DNA from: Legionella sp.
Lineage (GTDB): Bacteria > Pseudomonadota > Gammaproteobacteria > Legionellales > Legionellaceae
NCBI GenBank assembly: GCA_031291095.1
Contig: JARLJR010000014.1
Location: forward strand, 1-64,000
Length of the DNA: 64,000 nt
Reading direction: 5' to 3'
The notes under the pieces were generated by a model, which worked only from the letters and a program-made list of their open reading frames with translations, made no database searches and was not told the DNA's origin. Below are positions 16,205-24,421 of the stretch, one piece after another. The translations under genes and the position numbers were made by a program. Every line of letters begins with the position of its first letter. Position 1 is the first letter of the stretch.

Positions 16205-18059
16205 AATCTAATGCCAACTCTCTAATAAATTTTAAAACCTTTTGTTCATCACGGGTTTTGGGAAGTTTCGGCAAACTGGCTAGAATACGTCGACCATATT
16301 CTCTACCAGTAAGGCGCGGATCGGCAATAACCAAGATGCCTTTATCCGTATTATCCCGGATTAAACGCCCTACTCCTTGTTTCAATGCGATTACCGCATT
16401 GGGTAAAGATAATTCGTCAAATCCAGACAATCCTTTTTCTTTTAAATAAGCCATTCTCCCCCGCGTAACAGGGTCAACTGGGCTAGAAAAAGGTAATTTA
16501 TCAATGATAACACAAGAAAGCGCTTCTCCCTTAACATCAACCCCTTCCCAAAAGGTTGCTGTGCCTAATAAAACCGCATTTCCCAATTGGCGAAAACGTT
16601 CGAGCAAAATAGGCTTTGCCTCAGTCCCTTGAATTAATATCGGATAGTTTATGACACCGTCCATCATCTGAGCAACCTGTTTTAGCGCTTTATGACTGGT
16701 AAATAAGAAGAAACAGCGCCCCCCGAGTTCCTCAATAATGGGGACGACTCGTTTAAGCAGTAAATCATAATAATTTTGATTTTTAGGGTCAGGTAATCCG
16801 CGAGGCAAATAAAGTAAGGCTTGTTCCTGATAATCAAAAGGACTAGGCAAAAGTAAGGTTTTTGCCTCATCTAAGCCTAAGGGAGTACAAAAACAGTCAA
16901 AAGAATCCGCCATGGTTAAGGTCGCAGAGGTAAAAACGTAAGTACAGGATTGTCTTTTGAGTAACTGACTAAAGGGTTCAGCAACGGTATAAGGAGTTGC
17001 ATGAAATACTAAGGTATGTTTAAAACGCTCTAACCAACGAATTTTCTCATTTTGTGTTTGAGTAAACAGTTGTAATACAGCACCAAACTCTTCTAAACGC
17101 TCCTTGCAACGAACTAAGCCAGGCTTTTCAGCAATCGCCTCCGCATCAAAGCATTCCAGTAATTCGCTTTGTAAATTCAGCCAACTATCCCAAATCCCCA
17201 TAAAGGTTTTGTTGCGTTTAAGCTCTTCCCAACTACTACGCTCATCAAAAGCAGATACATGTGTCACTAACTCATCCAGCAGCTTATCTGCTTTAAAACT
17301 TAGTGCTTTTAAGGGTTGGTTCGCCAAATCAATCGACGGCCACTCGCGAATCACATCATCAACTAAATCGCGAAATTGACGAGTACCGATGCGATCGCCA
17401 TTAAAATGGGTGGCGATTTCTGCCAATTGATGGGCCTCATCGAAAATAACCACATCAACGCCAGGTAATAATTCCCCAAACCCTTCATCTTTCAAACGTG
17501 AGTCGGCAAAAAACAGGTGATGATTAACTACCACTACATCAGCAGTCAATGCGCGTTTCCTGGCTTTTACCAAAAAACAGTCTTCGTAATTAGGGCATTC
17601 CGCACCTAAGCAATTATCAACGGTTGAAGTAACGTAAGGCCATACCGGAGAATCTTCGCTTAATTCAGGTAATTCAGAGCGATCACCTAATTTCATTTGC
17701 GATAATTTACTACGCACATGAGCCACTTCATGAGCGCATTGCGGGCTTTGAAACTGCCCTTCTTCGACATGCAATTCAACCCGATGTTGGCAAATATAAT
17801 TTGCTCTGCCCTTTAAATTTTGAATGCGCGTAGAAAGACCTAAAGCACGAACCAAGGTAGGCAAATCTTTTTGATAGAGTTGGTCTTGTAAGGTTTTAGT
17901 TGCGGTAGAAATGAGTGCTTTTTTACCACTAAGCAGACAAGGCAATAAATAGGCGAAGGTTTTCCCAGTTCCAGTGCCTGCTTCAGCAACTAAAATTGAT
18001 TTGTCCTCAATCGCCTGAGCAATAGCCTCAGCCAAATCAGACTGAGGGGCTCTTGCCAT
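16185..18059 (-). CDS. YoaA/DinG-type ATP-dependent helicase
   Basis: At least 624 residues of a superfamily 2 XPD-like helicase. Walker A reads AEAGTGTGKTFAYLLP. The iron-sulfur cysteines are spread over about residues 110-165 (C-x-n-C with DNCLGAECPNYEDC). The DEAH box is IFDEAHQL, and later motifs are YVFTSATLT and the helicase VI block QGVGRLIRD. YoaA unwinds damaged DNA and works with the polymerase III chi subunit. The ATG used here starts after the conserved family N-terminus. The upstream codons in the same frame encode EKGRLSTAIPGF, which is homologous to family members, but no ATG, GTG or TTG precedes them. See the finding at 18060-18140. Confidence 0.88.
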   Translation of the reverse strand: MARAPQSDLAEAIAQAIEDKSILVAEAGTGTGKTFAYLLPCLLSGKKALISTATKTLQDQLYQKDLPTLVRALGLSTRIQNLKGRANYICQHRVELHVEEGQFQSPQCAHEVAHVRSKLSQMKLGDRSELPELSEDSPVWPYVTSTVDNCLGAECPNYEDCFLVKARKRALTADVVVVNHHLFFADSRLKDEGFGELLPGVDVVIFDEAHQLAEIATHFNGDRIGTRQFRDLVDDVIREWPSIDLANQPLKALSFKADKLLDELVTHVSAFDERSSWEELKRNKTFMGIWDSWLNLQSELLECFDAEAIAEKPGLVRCKERLEEFGAVLQLFTQTQNEKIRWLERFKHTLVFHATPYTVAEPFSQLLKRQSCTYVFTSATLTMADSFDCFCTPLGLDEAKTLLLPSPFDYQEQALLYLPRGLPDPKNQNYYDLLLKRVVPIIEELGGRCFFLFTSHKALKQVAQMMDGVINYPILIQGTEAKPILLERFRQLGNAVLLGTATFWEGVDVKGEALSCVIIDKLPFSSPVDPVTRGRMAYLKEKGLSGFDELSLPNAVIALKQGVGRLIRDNTDKGILVIADPRLTGREYGRRILASLPKLPKTRDEQKVLKFIRELALDYETVSD

Positions 18060-18139
18060 AAATCCTGGGATGGCTGTTGAAAGCCGGCCTTTTTCACTCA
18101 GACTGTGCCGGCATGATTCGCTAAGAGAAGTGATTTCGA

Positions 18140-18466
18140 CTACTCTTCTTGTAAATACTGCAGTTTATCAGTTATCCCTTCCCAATCTTTAGCATCCTCT
18201 GGGGCGTCTTTTTTGGCAGTAATATTTGGCCATTTTTGCGCAAGTCTGGCATTCAAGTCTTTAAACTGCTTTTGCTCATCGGTTAAATCATCTTCCGAAA
18301 CAATAGCATTCACAGGGCATTCTGGCTCGCATAATGCACAATCAATACATTCATCGGGGTGGATCACTAAAAAGTTAGGTCCTTCATAAAAACAATCAAC
18401 AGGACAGACTTCAACACAGTCCGTGTACTTACAACGAATGCAACTTTCAGTTACGACAAAAGTCAT
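18140..18466 (-). CDS. fdxA: 7Fe-8S ferredoxin
   Basis: A 108-residue FdxA-type ferredoxin. The first cluster region is [18 protein letters not shown] and the second is [16 protein letters not shown]. The spacing is typical of one 3Fe-4S and one 4Fe-4S cluster, followed by the usual 50-residue C-terminal extension. It is a small cytosolic electron carrier. The ATG at 18466 has AAGG six bases upstream. It lies upstream of the helicase gene on the same strand, and that gene also encodes an iron-sulfur protein. Confidence 0.94.
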   Translation of the reverse strand: MTFVVTESCIRCKYTDCVEVCPVDCFYEGPNFLVIHPDECIDCALCEPECPVNAIVSEDDLTDEQKQFKDLNARLAQKWPNITAKKDAPEDAKDWEGITDKLQYLQEE

Positions 18467-18710
18467 GATCAACCTTTTCAAATGGGAATAAAGAATAGGT
18501 ATTATTAAAGCACAAAACCAGGTATTGGTGGTAGTAGTTCTCTCTTACTGAGGCCAGATTTAATCAGACAGGTTCAGCAATTTAAAATTCAAAAAAATAA
18601 TCACTGTGCTCTTGAATAAGACACCTCACTGTGTTAAATTTAATCAATTTTATTTTTAAGGTTCAATTAGGACCTTTTTATACCATTATGGCTTTTTGTC
18701 CGGAGCACCA

Positions 18711-21656
18711 ATGACTCAGTTAAACAATCTATTTGACCAAACAAATAACCCTGAAGTTCAAAAACTTATAGACAAGTTTAATGAGACTCTCAAAGATAAT
18801 TACATAGAGCGCTGTTTTTACTTACAAAAAATTAATTTTTTACTAAAACATACTCGAGGTGATGAAGAGTTAACTCGTTGGATAAATGCTAGTTCAGAAG
18901 AAGAAGGAAGTTGGCAAGCACTGTTAATGTCTTTTGAGATTAATCCTCTAGCAGAGTCCCTGTTACAAACAACTCAATTTGCTGCTGTAGTAGCACACAG
19001 TACAGAGCAACGGCCTGCAACGCGTAAAGAAGAGAGCGCACAGAAATTAACAGAAGCACTTAATCAATTGTTAAAGCAAAACCTATCTTTTGAACGTTGC
19101 CGTACACAGTTCCTTGAACTGAACTATCGAATAAGTCAGGTATTTGCAAAGCTTGACCCTTACCCTCAATTTGGGCGAGGCCAGTTAAAGACATTTATTG
19201 AGCAATTTAATGTACTTCCTCAAGATGATCATATCCAGCGTATATTCCAGTTACAGCGAATCCAATATCAATTGAACAAAGTTCCTTTAAATGAGAATTT
19301 ATTTAATTGGCGCAATGGCCATCCCGACCGTACCGGCTCTTGGGAATCACTTTTAACTACCTACGGTATTGATCCAGATGGATCCTTTTTCTTAAAAAGC
19401 GCCCAGTTTGCAAAAGCGATAAAAAGTAGAATGAGATCTTACCCTTCTTTGACAAAAGATAAGGCCTATAACGATCTCTACAAGCTAATGCAGCAACGAG
19501 ATGGGCTCCTTGAAAAAACCACTCTGAGTACAGAAGATAGAACTTTATACATCGCCTTGTGCTGTCGTATTGACTATTTAATGGAGAATGAACCTAAATA
19601 TAAAGGAACTAAAGCAAGACACCTTCTTGATTTAACTCGAGCCAAAGCTAAACTATCAGCAATTAAAGGCCATAACCAAGAAGAGAGCGAAAATTATCAA
19701 ACCGCTGTTTTAGGTGATCACCAAGCAAACAATTTTAATTTCACGCTAGATATCAAGGTGCTTGAAGAGGAATTTGCAAAAGAAGAATCTAAAAAGGAAG
19801 AGTCTAAGCGATTTATTCTACGTATCGAAGATCGCCCACAATTAGGTATTGAACAAAAATTACAGTCTTATGAAGTAACTGATTATTTTGCTGATGATGT
19901 TGCATTTTCGATGATTCAGTTCAAAGATGGGGACGGTGATGTCTGCTATAAGCCTTTAGTCTTAAGTCAATATGCCAAAGAAGGCGATCTACGTAGCGTG
20001 GCGAAAAGGTTAAGGGACAAAAATACCGCGTTCATTTTGAGCAGTGCAAAGCATTACTTCGAAAGAATAAATAACTTTTGCCTCAAATTAAAAGAAGCTG
20101 ATGTATACCATCCAGATATAAAATTAAGCAACTTCCTGGCTCATAATAATCGATTGCTAGTTGCTGATAGAAAAACCTTTGTTAGCGGACAATCTCAACT
20201 CGCATCAAATCTACGCTCTTCGCCTCAATATGCACCACAGGAATACACTGACTGCCTCAATGAAGACCAAGATGCGTATATAGCCAAAGCCTATAAAACC
20301 CGCTTTGATATGGAACAATTTATGGCATACCAAGTAGGTATGGCTCTTAAGGAATTCTTACTATTAACAAAACTGGATGAGCTCCCCGATGATTATTGGA
20401 GTCCTGATTGCGATATAGAGTCCTATTTTAAAGACGGAAACAATCAAATAAAGAACTATATTTTGCTCATTCGCGAACTGACTCGCCAAGAAGAAGGGAA
20501 AAGACTGTCCATTAGCCAAATGCAGAAATTATTAATTACCGTCGGTAAGCAACCGATTAATTTTTATGAAGACGTAGAAAAGATGCTGCCTTCAGCATCA
20601 GTGGGGCTTGAAAAAGAATATAATGAGATTCAGGCATTATTAAATAGTAACCTGAGCAATGAAGAATTATTGAAACAAGCAAATCCTCTCTTTATTCAAT
20701 TAAGTACTCGAGATCCTCAGGAATGTCGCCTGAATCGACTTGCTGAAAAGCTAGCGATTAAATGCTATCAACAATGCTCGAAGTCTTATTTTGCAAATCT
20801 TTCAAAATCCATTGAAAAAACCCTATTAGAAAAAGACTGGCCGCATGCTAGCTTCACTCAAAAATTGATTCATTATGTATCCTTCGGCTACTTCCGTGTA
20901 CCTCAGGTAACCGATGTAGCGCAAATAAAAATTGCTTTGGATTTTTCAGGAGCCGAATTCCAATCCCATTTTATTCCTTTTATATCCTTATCTAAAACAC
21001 ATCTGCTCCATTTGGGAGCGAAACAATCGCAACACGTAATAGATTTCTTACAAGCGAATATGACGGAAATAAAAACAGCGTTTGCGACACTCATTTCTCA
21101 AGGGAGCAGTGTGGTAGAATCAAATCCGAATGAGCAGCCGCAACAGCCCTTGGCAAGTCAATCTTCTGAGGCGTCCCATTCAGAGTTGAGTGAGGAGTCA
21201 TTATGGGATGAATCTCTTTCAAGTAGTATTGTTATTCATAAAACAAAGAAAACGGCTGGAGATGAGCAATCACAACCATCTAGTTTCATCATTAAAAGTA
21301 TTGCTGAAACCAATGAAGAAGATGGAGAGGAAGAAGAAAATTCAGGCAGTGTAGTTTTTATCCCCAATCCAAGTTCGGATAAAACTCCAGAACCAGTAAC
21401 AGATGCAGAAGAGAACAAAATTGAGCAAAAAGAAAAGGCAAAAGCAACTCTGCGATTTTTTGCCGCGGTTAAAAAACAAGAACCGAGTTCTTATCAAGCC
21501 CGAAAGCAAAATAGATTCTTCAATAGAGCGACTCTACGCGGCACGAGTATTGTTTTTAAAGGGGAAGCACTAAATTCATTAATGGCGGCTGTGGCCGCGC
21601 AGGAAATTGAATCCACTAATCTCTTAGCTCAAAACTCCCTAGCAGCCGTTTGCTAA
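18711..21656 (+). CDS. Large kinase-like protein with duplicated N-terminal module, likely effector
   Basis: A 981-residue protein with three visible parts. (1) Residues about 1-320 hold two copies of a module of roughly 130 residues, recognisable from IERCFYLQKINFLLK / IQRIFQLQRIQYQLN and GSWQALLMSFEINP / GSWESLLTTYGIDP. (2) Residues about 350-630 look like a protein kinase fold: a hinge-like QYAKEGDLRSVAKRL, the catalytic-loop equivalent YHPDIKLSNFL (H467, D469, K471, N474), the metal-site equivalent VADRK (D486, not DFG) and an APE-like SPQYAPQEY. The beta-3 lysine is not obvious. (3) A Glu/Ser-rich low-complexity tail runs from about 800 on. It has no signal peptide or membrane helix. It is probably a Dot/Icm effector; L. 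pneumophila LegK7 is encoded in the same general region as letS, but identity with it is not shown. Confidence 0.65.
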   Translation: MTQLNNLFDQTNNPEVQKLIDKFNETLKDNYIERCFYLQKINFLLKHTRGDEELTRWINASSEEEGSWQALLMSFEINPLAESLLQTTQFAAVVAHSTEQRPATRKEESAQKLTEALNQLLKQNLSFERCRTQFLELNYRISQVFAKLDPYPQFGRGQLKTFIEQFNVLPQDDHIQRIFQLQRIQYQLNKVPLNENLFNWRNGHPDRTGSWESLLTTYGIDPDGSFFLKSAQFAKAIKSRMRSYPSLTKDKAYNDLYKLMQQRDGLLEKTTLSTEDRTLYIALCCRIDYLMENEPKYKGTKARHLLDLTRAKAKLSAIKGHNQEESENYQTAVLGDHQANNFNFTLDIKVLEEEFAKEESKKEESKRFILRIEDRPQLGIEQKLQSYEVTDYFADDVAFSMIQFKDGDGDVCYKPLVLSQYAKEGDLRSVAKRLRDKNTAFILSSAKHYFERINNFCLKLKEADVYHPDIKLSNFLAHNNRLLVADRKTFVSGQSQLASNLRSSPQYAPQEYTDCLNEDQDAYIAKAYKTRFDMEQFMAYQVGMALKEFLLLTKLDELPDDYWSPDCDIESYFKDGNNQIKNYILLIRELTRQEEGKRLSISQMQKLLITVGKQPINFYEDVEKMLPSASVGLEKEYNEIQALLNSNLSNEELLKQANPLFIQLSTRDPQECRLNRLAEKLAIKCYQQCSKSYFANLSKSIEKTLLEKDWPHASFTQKLIHYVSFGYFRVPQVTDVAQIKIALDFSGAEFQSHFIPFISLSKTHLLHLGAKQSQHVIDFLQANMTEIKTAFATLISQGSSVVESNPNEQPQQPLASQSSEASHSELSEESLWDESLSSSIVIHKTKKTAGDEQSQPSSFIIKSIAETNEEDGEEEENSGSVVFIPNPSSDKTPEPVTDAEENKIEQKEKAKATLRFFAAVKKQEPSSYQARKQNRFFNRATLRGTSIVFKGEALNSLMAAVAAQEIESTNLLAQNSLAAVC

Positions 21657-21889
21657 GCGCTACAGACAGGTGCTCAAGGATGAGCCTTATTTTAATAAAC
21701 TCAATTAGTTAGACAAAGAAAAAGCAAGTAAGTCTTACAGTTCAGTCCAACAAGTTATATTATACCGGTTTTCAATCTATATTTAGCATTGCTTTAAAAA
21801 TTGTCTATATTATAAATAAGTTGGTCTTTTCAAAACTAACTCAAATCTAAGACAGACAGCATAAAGTATATTGAATAAATGGAGTTATT

Positions 21890-22447
21890 ATGCCAATACA
21901 TGAACGACGACAACACTTCCGTATCGAGGATTATATATACTTTAACTACCGAATTATGGAACCGGGTGAAATGTGCTCGGATAGAGCCGTTGTCGATGAG
22001 TTATTGGGTAAAAATGGACAACGCTATTTGGAAGCATCGCATTATTTCCAAAATATTGACTACGAATTAGCTGAATTAACTCAGGCTATTGCATTAAAGG
22101 ATCCTGCTTTAGCGCATTATCTTAATCTGTTAAATACCAAAATAGACTATTTGTCTCGGCAAATGCTTATGACAAATACCATTCAAATGCGTAAGGTAAA
22201 CATTAGTCTTGGCGGCATGGCATTTAAAACAACAGAGCTTATTAAAGAAAAAACCAATTTAAAGATGGTTATCTATACCAAGCCTAAAATGATTCCGATT
22301 ATTTTGGAAGCAACCGTGGTTTACAGCCAATATCAAAGTGAACACCATTATCGTACTGCGGTAACATTTAATGGTCTAACGGATGAACAAGAGCAAATTC
22401 TATCCCAGCATATTTTATTGGGACAAGTAAAAACCCGCTCCGACTAA
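21890..22447 (+). CDS. PilZ-domain protein
   Basis: A 185-residue protein with the two c-di-GMP contact motifs of PilZ domains: RRQHFR at residues about 6-11 (RxxxR) and NISLGGMAF around 104 (N/DxSxxG). The long helical insert between them (about residues 30-95) is unusual for simple PilZ proteins and may mediate dimerisation. It is inferred to be a c-di-GMP receiver acting on surface behaviour or secretion. GGAG lies before the ATG. An overlapping longer frame beginning at 21879 is out of frame and is rejected. Confidence 0.82.
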   Translation: MPIHERRQHFRIEDYIYFNYRIMEPGEMCSDRAVVDELLGKNGQRYLEASHYFQNIDYELAELTQAIALKDPALAHYLNLLNTKIDYLSRQMLMTNTIQMRKVNISLGGMAFKTTELIKEKTNLKMVIYTKPKMIPIILEATVVYSQYQSEHHYRTAVTFNGLTDEQEQILSQHILLGQVKTRSD

Positions 22448-22561
22448 AAGGTTACAAAATTAGTTAATCCGCAGTAAACTACACCCTTCCTAATAGGTCC
22501 GTACCCCTGCGACCTATTAATACATTGATCGCACTCTCCGACATTCCACAGAGAAACATAA

Positions 22562-22582
22562 CCTGTTTGTCAGAAAAACAGG
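22562..22582. terminator. CCTGTTT hairpin upstream of yggX
   Basis: CCTGTTT (22562-22568) and AAACAGG (22576-22582), followed by CTACAC, form a 7-bp hairpin. It follows the CTAC-ending pattern of the CCTGGTTGC family and is probably a diverged copy terminating the PilZ gene transcript. Confidence 0.4.
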
Positions 22583-22610
22583 CTACACTAACTGCTATAA
22601 GAGGTAAATT

Positions 22611-22877
22611 ATGACTAGAATCGTACATTGTTGTAAATTAAAGCGCGATGCTGAGGGTATGTTAAAAGCCCCCTTCCCTGGCGCCTTAGGTGAGCGAATT
22701 TTTAATGAAATATCTAAAGAAGCCTGGAGCATGTGGCTGTCTCATCAAACCATGATAATCAATGAGTATCGATTAAATTTACTCGAACCCAAATCAAGAG
22801 AATTTTTAAAAGAAGAAATGCAAAAATTTTTCTTCGGTGAAGGTTCGGAAAAACCCGCCGGATATACTCCAAATTAG
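22611..22877 (+). CDS. yggX: YggX-type iron trafficking / oxidative protection protein
   Basis: An 88-residue member of the YggX family, recognised by MTRIVHC near the start, [15 protein letters not shown], then [19 protein letters not shown] and the conserved [14 protein letters not shown] end. YggX protects iron-sulfur clusters and limits iron-driven oxidative damage. Length and content match the usual 90 residues. AGAGG lies six bases before the ATG. It directly precedes tRNA-Phe. Confidence 0.93.
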   Translation: MTRIVHCCKLKRDAEGMLKAPFPGALGERIFNEISKEAWSMWLSHQTMIINEYRLNLLEPKSREFLKEEMQKFFFGEGSEKPAGYTPN

Positions 22878-22989
22878 TCCATTTTGAAAAAAAATAACCC
22901 AAACCATTGAATGGCCTCAGATTTTTTCATGAAAAATGAAATTAATGCTTGACTCTAAGGCCATATAAGGGTTTAATGCATCCCGTTGG

Positions 22990-23065
22990 GGCCAGATAGC
23001 TCAGTCGGTAGAGCAGAGGATTGAAAATCCTCGTGTCGGCGGTTCGATTCCGTCTCTGGCCACCA
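22990..23065 (+). tRNA. tRNA-Phe (GAA)
   Basis: A 76-base tRNA with CCA encoded. The acceptor stem GGCCAG pairs with CTGGCC. The D arm is GCTCAGTCGGTAGAGC. The anticodon stem-loop AGGATTGAAAATCCT carries the anticodon GAA, and the T arm is GGCGGTTCGATTCCGTC. All four helices close properly. It marks the left border of the accessory segment described in the findings, although no copy of its 3' end was found at the right border. Confidence 0.97.
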
Positions 23066-23143
23066 CGTTAATCAATGGCTTGCGTAGTGGTTCCCAAATT
23101 CTCTTAAATTTCTTGTAAACACAATATAAACAAATCATATCAG

Positions 23144-23273
23144 TTAAATAAAATCTTGTCCTCAGAAAGCTCAAGCATAGCATCTATTTTCTTCACTTTT
23201 TCATCCCTGTATTATCCACTGAGTTGGGCAACTTAATACCACGGCAATAGTTTGTTTTTAAGTGTTGATACAT
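23144..23273. repeat. Direct repeat, left copy
   Basis: Left copy of an imperfect repeat that recurs at 28839-28962. It starts TTAAATAAAATC, has a strongly conserved 36-bp core (23209-23244, one mismatch to the right copy) and ends at TTGATACAT. The core is itself an imperfect palindrome: GTATTA...TAATAC outside and AGTTG-GG-CAACT inside. The right part includes the -35 box of mazE. Confidence 0.75.
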
Positions 23274-23307
23274 GGTGTATACTTAAATAATACAATGTAG
23301 ATACATT
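23265..23307 (+). promoter_or_regulatory. mazEF promoter with two palindromic operators
   Basis: A -35 box TTGATA (23265-23270) and a -10 box TAATAC (23288-23293) are separated by 17 bases. Palindrome ATACA-TGG-TGTAT (23268-23280) overlaps the -35 and spacer. Palindrome AATGTA-GA-TACATT (23294-23307) covers the likely transcription start. Both contain the half-site TGTAT/TGTA. This fits autorepression by a MazE-MazF complex. Confidence 0.65.
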
Positions 23308-23317
23308 AGAGGCACAT

Positions 23318-23575
23318 ATGACTTTACGTGCAAAAATTCAAAAATGGGGTAATGGCTTGGCTCTGCGCATAGGTGGTGCAATGCGTGAGATCCCTCAGCT
23401 TAAAGAGGGAATGGAGGTAGAGATTGAAGTCACTGAAACAGGTTTTACTGTTACTAAATCCAAAAAGAGAAAACACTTTCCATTCAAAGAGTCAGATCTT
23501 CTAAAAGGTTTATCAGCTCAGACTGCCCATGCAGATTTACTTGCCACACTTACTCCTAACGAGATTGAGCAATAA
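23318..23575 (+). CDS. mazE: MazE-type antitoxin
   Basis: An 85-residue protein. The N-terminal swapped-hairpin DNA-binding domain reads KIQKWGNGLALRIGGAMREI, matching MazE (KRWGNSPAVRI in E. coli), and MEVEIEVTETGFTVT follows. The C-terminal tail should wrap and inhibit MazF. It binds its own promoter palindromes. AGAGG lies five bases before the ATG, and the stop overlaps the mazF start (TAATG). Confidence 0.92.
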   Translation: MTLRAKIQKWGNGLALRIGGAMREIPQLKEGMEVEIEVTETGFTVTKSKKRKHFPFKESDLLKGLSAQTAHADLLATLTPNEIEQ

Positions 23576-23937
23576 TGGCTAAATTATACATACCTGAACG
23601 AAACGACATTATTTGGCTGGATTTTGAACCAACAAAAGGTAAAGAAATTGGTAAATATCGCCCTGCTTTGGTCTTATCTTCTAAAGAATACAATCGAGCA
23701 ACGGGACTGGTTATCTGCTGCCCAATAAGCACCAGTATTCACGGAGGTATTACCGAAGTGCCAATCGATAATCTCGATGAACCCTCGGTTGTCGCTGCCA
23801 GCTTGATCCAAACGCTATCCTGGAACGATCGCAAAGCAAAGTTTATTGTTGAAGCCGAACCTCTAGTAATGGAAGAGGTGTTATATAGAATTATTCCCTT
23901 GATAGGTGCTGATAGGCTTTTTCAAGAATCTGAATAA
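23575..23937 (+). CDS. mazF: MazF-type endoribonuclease toxin
   Basis: A 120-residue MazF/PemK toxin. The conserved start is PERNDIIWLDFEPTKGKEIGKYRPALVLS (shown in parts: IIWLDFEPTKG and RPALVLS). ICCPIST is the central strand, with the catalytic Arg at YRPAL and a Thr/Ser at CPIST. SLIQTLSWNDR is the later conserved strand-turn. It cleaves single-stranded mRNA at short motifs; the recognition sequence cannot be predicted. It appears intact, and its active residues are all visible. Confidence 0.93.
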   Translation: MAKLYIPERNDIIWLDFEPTKGKEIGKYRPALVLSSKEYNRATGLVICCPISTSIHGGITEVPIDNLDEPSVVAASLIQTLSWNDRKAKFIVEAEPLVMEEVLYRIIPLIGADRLFQESE

Positions 23938-24421
23938 GCATCGTTTTTAGGTGTTCATTGTTTGCGAACAGCGAACACCCATTAAATCCCATATTCCTTT
24001 AAACTACTTCATCTACGGTTTCTAAACTTCCTGCTATCTGGCGAATCAAATAATCTGATATTCGTTGCATCGGTTTTCGCGGCCGCTCAACATCCTATAA
24101 CAGACAATATAAAGAAAAAATGATTAAAGTATCACATTACAATACTTTTAGTCGCTTATACTGAGTAAATCATGATAATTATTGATAAATAGTTTCACTC
24201 AGTTATTCTATTTTTAATTTATCTTACTTGAACGTTTATGGAGTACTTATGTTTTGATGATCATTCAATGCAAGAAAAACGGTCAAATCAATTTGTTACT
24301 GTCAGTATTAGAAAATTATAAAATATTTCAATGAGTTATAAAAAATAGCCTTTCAAATTAAAATGGATAAAAAATAACCACTGATGTATAATTTTCCCAC
24401 AAAGAATAATAGAGGATCAAA
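23938..24421. other. Intergenic region between mazF and the acyl-ligase fusion
   Basis: About 480 bases. The left part holds a possible gene remnant on the minus strand (23999-24094). The rest is very AT-rich with no frame of note and probably contains the promoter of the downstream fusion gene, which has GAGG six bases before its ATG. Confidence 0.55.
23999..24094 (-). pseudogene. Possible C-terminal remnant of a lost gene
   Basis: An open stretch of 31 codons ends with TAA at 23999-24001 and reads RPRKPMQRISDYLIRQIAG then SLETVDEVV. It is closed upstream by an in-frame TAG. The composition looks like a real protein tail, perhaps of a small regulator or antitoxin, but I cannot name it and it could be chance. 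Confidence 0.25.
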
